From positions 19,402 through 37,057 of the forward strand of contig DLAA01000027.1 of assembly GCA_002493835.1 (NCBI GenBank): a stretch of 17,656 nucleotides of DNA. Direction: 5' to 3'. The stretch comes from Lachnospiraceae bacterium UBA7060. GTDB taxonomy: Bacteria; Bacillota; Clostridia; Lachnospirales; Lachnospiraceae. Positions 7,230-14,931 of the stretch are shown here, piece after piece. Both the position numbers and the translations under genes were made by a program. How positions within the stretch are numbered: position 1 is the first letter of the stretch; each line of letters starts with the position of its first letter. A model generated the notes under the pieces. The model did not search any database and was not told the origin of the DNA. It saw nothing but the letters and a program-made list of their open reading frames with translations.

Positions 7230-9023
7230 TCAATTCTTTTCCAAATTCATATATTTTAGATAAAGCTCCTCAAAATTTTCTTGACTTGCCAGATTGATGC
7301 TTATGACAGAGGAAAGCGTTTCTTCCATTGCCTCCGCTTTCACTTCTTCTCTGTACAGATCACATCCCAGCTCATAAGCTCCCTCCAGAGAAGTATTGCC
7401 TGCTGCCCGCACTTTTCCTCTCAAACAAGAAGGCAAAAGACCGATGCAAAAAGCCGCCTCCACATTCAAATAATACCCAAAACCGCCCGCCAGATAGACC
7501 TGCCTTATTTCGGGCTGTCCCATTGCATCCCATAAAACCTCTACTCCTGCACGAACTGCCGCCTTCGCCATCTGTAGTGTGCGGACATCCTCCTGTTTAA
7601 AATAACGTCCGCTTTCTTTCTTTGCAATCTCTTCTTCATCCTGTTCAATAAACACCCCCGTTGTAAAATAAGGGTCTGTCAAAAGTCCCGTCTCATCTAG
7701 TATTCCTCTGCGCAGAAGCTTTGCAGTGAAAGCAATCCTATCCGTTCCGATGAGACTTCCATCCCCCTCAAAAGCAGGTCCCGCCGCCGTCGCTGTGACG
7801 ATCATGCGATTTCCATCCGTAATTGCCATTTCTCCGTTAGTGCCCAGGTCAATCAGCAATGTCACCTGTCCATTTTGAGTCCTATAAACAGGAGACATCC
7901 GCAGCGCATAAAGCCCCGCTACAATATCTCCTCCTACGAAAGCACTGATACACGGTACAAGATATACAGGAAAATCAAAAACTGCTAAAGATGTCTCCGC
8001 CATCTTTTCTCTCAACTGATCTTCCATTCCTCTAAAAAAGTGAGCAGCCTCGATTTTTTGCAGTCCTGTCACTGTCGGCAGGAAGGGCGCTTTCCCCAGC
8101 GCCTCCACATCATACCCCATCAGCAAGTGCTCCATAGTGGTATTTCCCGCAATACACATGCAGGCTATCCTCTTTAAACCCTGCCCAGAATCCATCTCGC
8201 TCACTGAACTGAGCGCCTCCTCTTTTTCCCTCCACCAGTTAATAAACCGATTGAGACCACACAAAAGTGTTTCACATACCAATCCGCGCAGCTCTTCTCT
8301 GTGCCCCGCACAGGAAGCCTGTATCCGGGAAAGAACATCCGTACCATAGCTTCGCTGCGGGTTCTTTACGCAATATGTATCTGCCACAGCCCCTGTCTCC
8401 ATGTTCCGCAGCTGCATAGCGATAGTCGTTGTTCCGAGATCAACTGCGATTACATAACATGCGTCTTTTTTTAACTCAGCCTTTTCCACTTCTATTACAT
8501 TTTTCATAACATCCGCTTCTGTATTATAAATAGCAGATGATCTTTTTATTGCATTTTTTGATGCTGCTGTTTGGTCCGTACCCTTTTTCATAGCATCTGA
8601 TTTTTGATTTTCAGACAAATATTTTTTTCGACCATTTAAGTCAATATTTTCCGACGGAAGTCTCACTTCTGTCACTATTTTTATATCTGCCTCCTCCAAC
8701 GTCACAATTCTGACTACACAGTCCCCTTTGGGTCTGGCCATACATGCAAGCCGATATCCCTGCCGCAGTTCCATCGGTGAAAGGTGGCTTCTCTCCACCC
8801 CTGTCGGTAAAGGCGCCCCCTCCAAAAACTGCACCATACATCTCCCGCAATCTCCTCTTCCACCGCAAAAACCGCCTTCCATAAGTCGGTTTTTCAATAA
8901 AGTTGACATGATTGTCATAGATGTATCATGTGTCAGTATCATTTTTTTTACAGACTCTGGCATTTTTTCCATATTTATTTTTTCGTTTTGCAAAACAACC
9001 GTAATTTTAATTTTCTCAGACAA
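7230..9023 (-). CDS. RACo-like ferredoxin/ASKHA protein (corrinoid-activation type)
   Basis: This protein resembles reductive activators of corrinoid proteins, which use an Fe-S centre and ATP to return inactive Co(II) corrinoid to Co(I). With the TTG start it has 597 residues. The N-terminal 2Fe-2S ferredoxin domain has C53-x5-C59-x2-C62 and C94. A Lys/Ser-rich linker of about 55 residues (128-183) follows. The ASKHA ATPase part has phosphate motifs VDLGTTTIAM (195-204) and LIDLGTNGEM (390-399), plus GPAFEGDG and LAGGFGYYLN. TTG 9023 has AGGAG ten bases upstream. In-frame ATGs at 9041 and 9119 lack ribosome sites. The start overlaps the DUF4250 stop by 8 bases, suggesting translational coupling. 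No corrinoid methyltransferase is in the window, so its substrate is unknown. Confidence 0.92.
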   Translation of the reverse strand: MSEKIKITVVLQNEKINMEKMPESVKKMILTHDTSMTIMSTLLKNRLMEGGFCGGRGDCGRCMVQFLEGAPLPTGVERSHLSPMELRQGYRLACMARPKGDCVVRIVTLEEADIKIVTEVRLPSENIDLNGRKKYLSENQKSDAMKKGTDQTAASKNAIKRSSAIYNTEADVMKNVIEVEKAELKKDACYVIAVDLGTTTIAMQLRNMETGAVADTYCVKNPQRSYGTDVLSRIQASCAGHREELRGLVCETLLCGLNRFINWWREKEEALSSVSEMDSGQGLKRIACMCIAGNTTMEHLLMGYDVEALGKAPFLPTVTGLQKIEAAHFFRGMEDQLREKMAETSLAVFDFPVYLVPCISAFVGGDIVAGLYALRMSPVYRTQNGQVTLLIDLGTNGEMAITDGNRMIVTATAAGPAFEGDGSLIGTDRIAFTAKLLRRGILDETGLLTDPYFTTGVFIEQDEEEIAKKESGRYFKQEDVRTLQMAKAAVRAGVEVLWDAMGQPEIRQVYLAGGFGYYLNVEAAFCIGLLPSCLRGKVRAAGNTSLEGAYELGCDLYREEVKAEAMEETLSSVISINLASQENFEELYLKYMNLEKN

Positions 9024-9189
9024 ACTGGTTTTTCTCCTCATCGTAATGATAGTCGATTTTAGCCAGCTTTTCGACAATTTCGCTGCGTTCCAACTGTAAA
9101 TCCTCGCAGAGCAAATCATAACTACTATAATAATCGCGAAGCTTTAAATTTACATAACTCAACAACATAACAGGGTCTTTGGGAAGCAT
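9016..9189 (-). CDS. DUF4250 family small protein
   Basis: A 57-residue protein with the DUF4250 pattern: it begins MLPKDPVMLLSYVNLKLRD, followed by a second helix LCEDLQLERSEIVEKL and the tail YHYDEEKNQFV. It reads as a small helix-turn-helix-like domain of unknown function common in Clostridia. The ATG at 9189 is preferred because AGGTG lies six bases upstream; a GTG at 9198 in the same frame is part of that ribosome site. Its last 8 bases overlap the predicted start of the RACo-like gene. The S66 peptidase gene ends 81 bases upstream on the same strand, so the three may be co-transcribed. No convincing promoter is seen in that gap. Confidence 0.88.
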   Translation of the reverse strand: MLPKDPVMLLSYVNLKLRDYYSSYDLLCEDLQLERSEIVEKLAKIDYHYDEEKNQFV

Positions 9190-9270
9190 AATATTCACCT
9201 TTCTTTATATAAAATAACACACAGATTTATTCCAATGTCTCTTTTAAACCTTTGCCAATATATAGACCAA

Positions 9271-10407
9271 TCAAAGCAGTTCCATCTCCACACGGTATGT
9301 CCTTTTGTCGCTGACTACCTTTGCCATGCTTCCGCAGATCAGTGGTACCGTCGGTGGGAGATGACCGATATCCAGATCCATAAGAACTGGCACATGGTAA
9401 GAATACAACATTTCACAAACCGCCTGATACTGGTCAATACCAAACTCCTGCACTCCCATCCCAATACGAGGTCTGCCAATCAAGAATCCTTTGCAATTTT
9501 CAAACCATCCTGCATGCTTCATCTGCCACATGGCACGACGAATCTCCATCAAGTTCAAGTCGCATGCTTCCAAAAACCAAATGATCCCGTCTTTCTTATA
9601 TTTTTCTGTAAACTCCGTCACCTTATCGTAACATGTCCCGAGCAGAGTAACCAAGCAATCCATACATCCGCCCAGAAGCCTGCCGGCAAATACAATCTCC
9701 TCACTGTCCACGCCTGATATTAACTTAGAAGCCGCACTGCTGTTTTCTTCACTCACAAACACCGTATTTTGTCCGGCTAACACCCGCAGGCTCTCCACAT
9801 TCGTTCTGCCGTCCGGCAAAAAATATTTAATAACAGACGTTTCTGTTAGATTATAGGGCTCGCACGGATGCTCCTCATCTTTCAAAGATTCCCGCTCCCA
9901 GCAGTCATACCCTTGCATGATCAACTTTCTTCCCTGTAAAAGAAGCATTACATCGTTCAGTGACGAATGCAGCGGCTCCATTCCAAAAGCCGCCGCACAG
10001 GGTCCATAAACTGACGCTGTATCACAGAGCGTTGTCAACAGAAAAGTAAAATTCGTGTTATCCGAGTACCCCAGATACCATTTTGGCTCCGCCTTTCGAA
10101 TATTCTCAAAATCCACATAATCCAGAATTTCACACATCAATTCACCGCCCCCGCAGGAAATTAGACAATCATTGTCTTGATCACAGTAATACGTCGTCAA
10201 TTCCTCACCGCATTTTTGCGGTGTATTACTGATTCCCACTCCCTCTCCCGCATAGCAGTTAGGGCCAAATTGCAGACGGTAACCCTGTTTCTGCCATCTG
10301 CGCTGTGCATTCACAAACCCACTCTTATAAGGTTCTATATTGCATCCAAAAGAAGGCGCCACAAAACCGATTGTACCATTTTTTTGTAGAAATGCTGGAT
10401 ATCTCAT
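9271..10407 (-). CDS. S66-family peptidase (LD-carboxypeptidase / MccF-like)
   Basis: A 378-residue cytoplasmic serine peptidase of family S66, whose members cleave L,D-peptide bonds in recycled murein peptides or inactivate microcin C-like antibiotics. The N-terminus shows the family opening GTIGFVAPS. The Ser-Glu-His triad can be placed at S115 in LGYSDNT, E280 in WFLEACD and H349 in DIGHLPPT, all intact. LISCGGGELM (82-91) forms the usual glycine-rich loop. There is no signal peptide. Length and the FLEACD segment fit the MccF-like branch somewhat better than classical LdcA, but the substrate cannot be decided. ATG 10407 has GAGG six bases upstream. That ribosome site overlaps the stop codon of a possible 29-codon leader ORF, and a strong hairpin lies just before it. 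Confidence 0.93.
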   Translation of the reverse strand: MRYPAFLQKNGTIGFVAPSFGCNIEPYKSGFVNAQRRWQKQGYRLQFGPNCYAGEGVGISNTPQKCGEELTTYYCDQDNDCLISCGGGELMCEILDYVDFENIRKAEPKWYLGYSDNTNFTFLLTTLCDTASVYGPCAAAFGMEPLHSSLNDVMLLLQGRKLIMQGYDCWERESLKDEEHPCEPYNLTETSVIKYFLPDGRTNVESLRVLAGQNTVFVSEENSSAASKLISGVDSEEIVFAGRLLGGCMDCLVTLLGTCYDKVTEFTEKYKKDGIIWFLEACDLNLMEIRRAMWQMKHAGWFENCKGFLIGRPRIGMGVQEFGIDQYQAVCEMLYSYHVPVLMDLDIGHLPPTVPLICGSMAKVVSDKRTYRVEMELL

Positions 10408-10415
10408 ATTTTACC

Positions 10416-10505
10416 TCATTTCCGCGCTGCTTTCTGCACATAACTGAGTTTGTGGCAAGCAGCGCGCAGACACAAATCTCGCGATTGAAAATTTTTAATT
10501 TTCAA
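10416..10505 (-). CDS. Possible 29-codon leader ORF before the S66 peptidase gene
   Basis: An ORF starting at TTG 10505 and ending in TGA 10418-10416, just before the S66 start. It has a perfect AAGGAG five bases before the TTG. The product would begin MKIKNFQSRDLCLRAAC and end VQKAARK, with 2 Cys and a net positive charge. Its TGA overlaps the GAGG ribosome site of the S66 gene, so translation could be coupled. The coding sequence also contains the 10-bp hairpin at 10423-10466, so its conservation could reflect RNA or DNA structure rather than protein. No known family is recognised, and the TTG start keeps confidence low. Confidence 0.35.
   Translation of the reverse strand: MKIKNFQSRDLCLRAACHKLSYVQKAARK
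10423..10466 (-). repeat. Perfect 10-bp inverted repeat / hairpin in the S66 leader
   Basis: CGCGCTGCTT (10423-10432) pairs exactly with AAGCAGCGCG (10457-10466) across a 24-base loop, and CACA/TGTG (10437-10440/10451-10454) can pair inside the loop. It ends five bases from the S66 ribosome site and is not followed by a T run, so it is not a terminator. Control of translation, transcript stability or a short dispersed repeat element are all possible. A second, AT-rich inverted repeat, TTGAAAAT/ATTTTCAA (10485-10505), lies just upstream. Confidence 0.75.
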
Positions 10506-10542
10506 CCTTACTCCTTTCCATCAGAACATTCCCCTATATCTG

Positions 10543-10614
10543 CTATTTACTAAAACTAAAATTAATCTCCTTCAAAAAAGCCAGCTTATCCACAAATTTG
10601 TTGTAAATTTGCAT
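10543..10614 (-). CDS. Possible 23-codon small ORF between clpB terminator and S66 gene
   Basis: An ORF from ATG 10614 to TAG 10545-10543, with GGGAGG eight bases before the ATG. The product begins MQIYNKFVDKLAFLKEI and looks like an amphipathic helix. The frame is open upstream to a stop codon near base 10707, with a possible TTG at 10677 that would give 44 residues but has no suitably placed ribosome site. It lies 37 bases before the second small ORF of this leader. No family is recognised. It may be a real small gene, a remnant or chance. Confidence 0.3.
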   Translation of the reverse strand: MQIYNKFVDKLAFLKEINFSFSK

Positions 10615-10721
10615 CTCTTCCGCCTCCCTTTTCGCTAAATCCCATTTTAATCGCACGCAATCTACTTCCCACCTCAATACAATATCACACTTACCTCCAT
10701 CTTACCAGACTGGCCGCACAG

Positions 10722-10759
10722 AAAAATCCGGCGTCTTCCGCTAATGCGCAAACGCCGGA
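10722..10759 (-). terminator. Rho-independent terminator of clpB
   Basis: On the minus strand TCCGGCGT (10759-10752) pairs with ACGCCGGA (10734-10727), with further pairing inside the stem (GCG/CGC at 10746-10748/10739-10741), followed directly by TTTTT (10726-10722). It lies about 70 bases after the clpB stop codon and separates clpB from the S66 leader. Confidence 0.9.
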
Positions 10760-10828
10760 CTTGACCTGCTTTTCAGTCTTTCAATATCCCTGTTTCTATC
10801 TATTACATATAATCCGTTATTTTTTAAT

Positions 10829-13411
10829 TTACTTCTTTCTCGCCGCCAAATTTCCTTCCTCTACCGTAATCAGAATGGTATCTTTCGCATTTACCGAATC
10901 CGAGAGGATGAGCTTCGCTGATAAAGTCTCTACATATTTTTGAATATACCGCTTTAAGGGTCTTGCCCCATACACGGGATCATAGGCGTTCTCCACCACA
11001 AACTGCTCTGCCTCCGGCGTCAGTTCTATGGAGAGTTCCCTATCGGCAAGCCGCCTGTTAAGATCGTCTATGATCAGATGAATAATCCCTCCGATATTAT
11101 CCTTCGTGAGAGGTTTGAAGAGAATTGTTTCATCCAGCCTGTTCAGAAACTCTGGCCGGAAATGGTTCCGCAAATCACCCATCACCAGTTTCTCCGCATC
11201 CGGCTTGATTGCTCCCTGCTCATCAATACCGTCCAGCAAATACTCTGCACCGATATTCGAGGTCATAATCAAGATGGTGTTCTTGAAATCCACCGTCCGT
11301 CCCTGGGAATCTGTAATCCGCCCGTCGTCCAGCACCTGCAAAAGTACATTGAACACATCAGGATGCGCTTTCTCTATCTCATCAAACAGAACCACCGAGT
11401 ACGGTTTCCTTCTAACTGCTTCCGTCAGCTGTCCCCCCTCCTCATAACCCACATATCCAGGAGGCGCTCCGATCAGTCTGGAGACAGAATATTTTTCCAT
11501 ATATTCACTCATGTCAATGCGGACCATGTTTGTCTCATCATCAAACAGTGCAGCCGCCAACGCCTTGGCAAGCTCTGTCTTTCCTACACCGGTAGGACCT
11601 AAGAATAAAAAGGAACCAATGGGTTTCGTGGGATCTTTGATTCCAGCTTTCGAACGAATAATAGCATCTGTTACCTTTGTTACTCCTTCATCCTGCCCGA
11701 TCACACGCTTATGCAGCTCTTCGTCCAAATGCAAAGTCTTGTTACGTTCACTCTCTGTCAACTTCGACACCGGAATCCCAGTCCAGCGGGATATAATTTT
11801 CGCAATCTCCTCATCCGACACACTCTGATGTACCAGAGAAAGTTCTTCTTTGCTGACCTTTTCTTCCTCAATCTCCAACTGCTGCCTAAGGGCTGGCAGC
11901 CTGCCATAGCTCAATTCCGCCGCTTTCTCATAGTCCCCGTCCTGCTGAGCAATCTGAATCTGACTATTCACCTCATCGATTTCTTCCCGAATCTTAGACA
12001 ACTTCTCCACCGAAGCCTTCTCATTCTCCCACTGTGCCATGCGGTTTTTCAGCTCTTCTTTCAACTCAGCAAGTTCTCTCTGCAGATTGACCAGCCTCTC
12101 CCGACTCAGATTATCATCCTCTTTTTTCAGAGCTGTCTCTTCTATTTCTAACTGCATCACCTTACGGCGCAGCTCATCCAGCTCTGTGGGCATGGAGTCA
12201 AGCTCCGTCTTGATCAATGCGCACGCCTCATCTACCAAATCGATCGCCTTGTCCGGCAGGAATCTGTCGGAAATATAACGATTTGACAAAACCGCAGCAC
12301 TAACCAGCGCATTGTCCATGATCTTGACCCCATGATAAACCTCGTAGCGCTCTTTCAGTCCGCGAAGAATGGAAATCGTGTCTTCCACCGTGGGTTCCTC
12401 CACCATAACCGGCTGGAAACGCCGCTCCAGGGCCGCGTCCTTCTCGATATACTGGCGGTATTCATCCAGCGTTGTCGCACCAATGCAGTGCAGTTCCCCC
12501 CTGGCCAGCATGGGCTTTAGCATGTTGCCCGCGTCCATGGCGCCGTCTGTCTTACCTGCCCCAACAATAGTGTGCAGCTCATCGATAAAAAGAATAATCT
12601 GCCCGTCACTATTCTTCACATCATCCAAAACCGCCTTCAGACGCTCCTCAAATTCACCGCGATACTTCGCTCCCGCTACCAAGGCTCCCATATCCAATGA
12701 AAATATCTTCTTATCCTTAAGTCCCTCCGGCACATCACCTCTGACAATTCTCTGTGCCAACCCTTCCGCTACCGCCGTCTTACCCACACCCGGCTCTCCA
12801 ATCAGTACAGGGTTATTTTTTGTCTTTCGTGACAAAATACGAATCACATTACGGATCTCGGAATCCCGGCCAATCACCGGATCAAGCTTCTGGCTTCTGG
12901 CGCGCTCCACCAAATCCTGCCCGTATTTTTCCAGCGTATCATAAGTAGCCTCCGGGTTGTCAGAGGTTACCCGCTGATTGCCACGCACGGTAGAGAGAGC
13001 CTGCAAAAACCGTTCCCGCGTAATGCCAAACTCCCGGAATATCTCCTTGATCTCCTTGTTCGGGTGCTTAAGCATGGCAAGAAAAAGATGCTCTACAGAT
13101 ACATACTCGTCGCTGAGTGCTTTTGCTTCATCCTCCGCACTAATGAGAACCTTATTTAAATTCTGTCCGACATAAATCTGCCCGCCTTGTACCTTCGTAC
13201 GCTTGTTCAAACCCTGTTCCACGCGATTCAAGAAATATTCCTTCTGTATTTCCATCTTCTCAATGAGCTTCAGTATCAGACTGTCATCGATCGTTAAAAG
13301 ACTATATAACAAGTGTTCTTCTTCAATCTCCTGATTACCGTACTCATAGGCAAGCTTTTCACACTGTTCCACCGCCTGTATCGATTTTTGGGTAAATTTT
13401 GTTAAGTTCAT
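10829..13411 (-). CDS. clpB: ATP-dependent disaggregase ClpB
   Basis: ClpB is a cytoplasmic AAA+ hexamer that pulls proteins out of aggregates together with DnaK. The 860-residue product has normal family length. An N-terminal Clp repeat domain spans about 1-145. AAA-1 has Walker A GEPGVGKT (205-212) and Walker B FIDELH (275-280). The coiled-coil middle domain, about 405-530, is the feature that separates ClpB from ClpA/ClpC. AAA-2 has Walker A GPTGVGKT (605-612), Walker B LFDEIEKAHPD (674-684), the arginine-finger region FRPEFLNRLDE (751-761) and sensor 2 GARPLKR (815-821). ATG 13411 is chosen because GGAGG lies eight bases upstream; the in-frame ATG at 13420 would leave only three. The gene stands alone between a CIRCE-controlled promoter and a strong terminator. 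Confidence 0.99.
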   Translation of the reverse strand: MNLTKFTQKSIQAVEQCEKLAYEYGNQEIEEEHLLYSLLTIDDSLILKLIEKMEIQKEYFLNRVEQGLNKRTKVQGGQIYVGQNLNKVLISAEDEAKALSDEYVSVEHLFLAMLKHPNKEIKEIFREFGITRERFLQALSTVRGNQRVTSDNPEATYDTLEKYGQDLVERARSQKLDPVIGRDSEIRNVIRILSRKTKNNPVLIGEPGVGKTAVAEGLAQRIVRGDVPEGLKDKKIFSLDMGALVAGAKYRGEFEERLKAVLDDVKNSDGQIILFIDELHTIVGAGKTDGAMDAGNMLKPMLARGELHCIGATTLDEYRQYIEKDAALERRFQPVMVEEPTVEDTISILRGLKERYEVYHGVKIMDNALVSAAVLSNRYISDRFLPDKAIDLVDEACALIKTELDSMPTELDELRRKVMQLEIEETALKKEDDNLSRERLVNLQRELAELKEELKNRMAQWENEKASVEKLSKIREEIDEVNSQIQIAQQDGDYEKAAELSYGRLPALRQQLEIEEEKVSKEELSLVHQSVSDEEIAKIISRWTGIPVSKLTESERNKTLHLDEELHKRVIGQDEGVTKVTDAIIRSKAGIKDPTKPIGSFLFLGPTGVGKTELAKALAAALFDDETNMVRIDMSEYMEKYSVSRLIGAPPGYVGYEEGGQLTEAVRRKPYSVVLFDEIEKAHPDVFNVLLQVLDDGRITDSQGRTVDFKNTILIMTSNIGAEYLLDGIDEQGAIKPDAEKLVMGDLRNHFRPEFLNRLDETILFKPLTKDNIGGIIHLIIDDLNRRLADRELSIELTPEAEQFVVENAYDPVYGARPLKRYIQKYVETLSAKLILSDSVNAKDTILITVEEGNLAARKK

Positions 13412-13470
13412 AACATACACCTCCTTGCAACTGCAGATATGTTGAACTTTTCTGTTCTATTTACACTATC

Positions 13471-13513
13471 ACAATACAACGTATTGTTAGCACTGTCAAG
13501 AGGTGAGTGCCAG
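13471..13513 (-). promoter_or_regulatory. clpB promoter overlapping a CIRCE (HrcA) operator
   Basis: On the plus strand TTAGCACTG (13487-13495), exactly 9 bases, then GAGTGCCAG (13505-13513) match the CIRCE consensus TTAGCACTC-N9-GAGTGCTAA at 15 of 18 arm positions. On the minus strand the -35 TTGACA (13499-13494) lies inside the operator and is followed after 17 bases by the -10 TATTGT (13476-13471). HrcA bound here would cover the promoter, giving heat-shock derepression of clpB. Confidence 0.88.
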
Positions 13514-13550
13514 CCGAATTATAAAATTTTCCTAAAGCGCCTCAAAGCCT

Positions 13551-13723
13551 TATTTTTAGGGCATTTCAGCTATTATGAAAATTTGAAAACTGCTCAAATT
13601 TTTTCATAACATCTCATATTTTTTATGAATTTGAAGTAGATTTGAAGTAGTAAATGGTAACAGCAATTACCTTGGCTGGCACATGGAGCTTTCGATAACA
13701 GCAGGTATTAAATTTGCAAACTA
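13551..13723. repeat. Diverged direct repeat, left copy (no integrase attached)
   Basis: This stretch is clearly related to 14778-14931. The first 72 bases align without gaps at roughly 84% identity and include the identical 17-mer GGCATTTCAGCTATTAT (13560-13576). The remainder aligns with small gaps and ends in the shared 8-mer GCAAACTA (13716-13723). This copy also contains an 11-bp tandem duplication, ATTTGAAGTAG (13629-13639 and 13640-13650), and a long inverted repeat (13573-13586/13594-13609). Its final CTA corresponds to the integrase stop codon in the right copy, but no integrase sequence follows here. It begins about 40 bases from the clpB CIRCE element. Confidence 0.8.
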
Positions 13724-13746
13724 CTTGATGAACCGGGATCAACAAA

Positions 13747-13791
13747 AAAATATGCCGCCAACCCTAAAAACAGGCGCTTGCGGCATATTTT
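13747..13791 (-). terminator. Terminator of the nuclease gene, probably bidirectional
   Basis: A perfect 12-bp stem, AAAATATGCCGC (13747-13758) with GCGGCATATTTT (13780-13791), sits just after the stop codon of the nuclease gene. Read leftward it continues into a run of T. Read rightward it is followed by TCTTTTT. It could therefore stop transcription in both directions and insulate clpB control from the accessory genes. Confidence 0.9.
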
Positions 13792-13795
13792 CTTT

Positions 13796-14653
13796 TTACA
13801 GATATCCTTCCACCTCTTCCTCAGAAATATCATACTTTCTCATAATTGCTTCCTTTATTTCTGCATCTCCATGTCCAAATTCCCGAAGGGTATCTATGGT
13901 TAACCGAATTCCTTTTTTCAATCCCTTCTCAACATTCTCCTGATCCCGCAACTGTATAACCGGTTCCATGATCTCCATTAACGCCTGGCACATACTATCA
14001 TCTCCTATCAATTCTTCCACAATCCGTTTATTCGCTCCAATGCTTACCTCTAAAACTGAATCCGCAAGTTCCTTATCAACCTTTTCAGTCAGCCTGTTTA
14101 CGCCCTCCAGCAAGCTCTGTATATCACTTTTCTCTAATCTCTCCGACAATGCCTTAAGCCAGATATGGCTTTCCTCGTCCAATTCCCTTGTAACAACAAT
14201 CTGGGTAGGAAATAAAACCCTTCCTTCTATATAATAGATTCCCTTATAAGGGTTTGACGTTGCATATCCATGTCCTGCAAGATATTGAAAAAGTCCGTCA
14301 GGTCTTGCCTCCCGCATAATGGTTACCGTAACATCATCTGCCTTTATCTCATCAACCGTTTCCCCATATGACTTATAAAGACTTGCATACGCTCCCGTTT
14401 TATAAAAATCATCAATATCCAGATGATCCTCCGGGGATTTATACTCCATAATATTATGCCCTCTGAAAAGTTTTCCTATTTCATTGGCAATATCCACAGA
14501 AGCATTTTTCTTGACGACAAGCAGATCAATTTCCAACGGTTTTGTATTTAGATTATACTCTTTTTCAAATATCAGGTCTGCCCTGTTTTGGGCAAGTTCC
14601 AGATTCATAGCTGCTACGAATCCCGGATGCCATTGTACTTTTGTATCGTTCAT
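13796..14653 (-). CDS. PD-(D/E)XK nuclease family protein (Rpn/transposase-associated-like)
   Basis: A 285-residue protein of a type common in Lachnospiraceae, often annotated as hypothetical or Rpn-like. The N-terminal half carries a PD-(D/E)XK nuclease core: strand PLEIDLLVVKK with D43, then NIMEYKSP with E70-x-K72, the expected spacing and order. The context KLFRGHNIMEYKSPEDHL followed by DFYKTGAYASLYK is typical of this group. The C-terminal part (165-285) is helical and charged (DQENVEKGLKKGIRLTIDTLREFG), as in Rpn proteins. The target DNA and biological role are unknown; Rpn relatives promote RecA-independent recombination in E. coli. ATG 14653 has AAAGGAG five bases upstream. It is the only gene between the two direct repeats and has its own promoter and terminator. 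Confidence 0.85.
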   Translation of the reverse strand: MNDTKVQWHPGFVAAMNLELAQNRADLIFEKEYNLNTKPLEIDLLVVKKNASVDIANEIGKLFRGHNIMEYKSPEDHLDIDDFYKTGAYASLYKSYGETVDEIKADDVTVTIMREARPDGLFQYLAGHGYATSNPYKGIYYIEGRVLFPTQIVVTRELDEESHIWLKALSERLEKSDIQSLLEGVNRLTEKVDKELADSVLEVSIGANKRIVEELIGDDSMCQALMEIMEPVIQLRDQENVEKGLKKGIRLTIDTLREFGHGDAEIKEAIMRKYDISEEEVEGYL

Positions 14654-14675
14654 ATAAACTCCTTTGTATATTCAA

Positions 14676-14703
14676 ATTATAACACATTACTCGATTTTTA
14701 CAA
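14676..14703 (-). promoter_or_regulatory. Predicted promoter of the nuclease gene
   Basis: On the minus strand a perfect -10 TATAAT (14681-14676) lies 16 bases after a -35-like TTGTAA (14703-14698). It is 22 bases before the start codon, leaving a very short leader that contains the AAAGGAG ribosome site. Confidence 0.7.
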
Positions 14704-14777
14704 TCATTCCTGATTCATGAACCGAATGTCTGCTACACCGTTTACTACACCAATCCCCCAAAATCGTCTCAGGCCCA

Positions 14778-14931
14778 TATTTTTAAGGCATTTCAGCTAT
14801 TATAAAAATTCAATAACTTCTCAATTCTATTCATAACACCTTATATTTTAGGGGATTTGAAATAGTAACTTATCCTGACTGGCTCATGCTCTTTTTGATA
14901 ACGTTTGATATTAAATAAAAACCGCAAACTA
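14778..14931. repeat. Diverged direct repeat, right copy (adjoins integrase stop codon)
   Basis: Partner of the repeat at 13551-13723. It contains the same 17-mer GGCATTTCAGCTATTAT (14787-14803) and ends with GCAAACTA (14924-14931), whose CTA is the complement of the integrase TAG stop. It has one ATTTGAAATAG where the left copy has two 11-mers. In Tn916-type elements the attachment site lies just past the integrase 3' end, so this is the expected place for an element end. That assignment is inference. Confidence 0.75.

Noticed and set aside
9199..9270. Promoter for DUF4250 and the RACo-like gene
   Set aside because: TTGGAA and TATATA can be placed 18 bases apart, but transcription would then start inside the ribosome site; co-transcription with the S66 gene is as likely.
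11078..12151. Several plus-strand open frames opposite clpB
   Set aside because: ClpB is complete and highly conserved on the minus strand; these are mirror frames.
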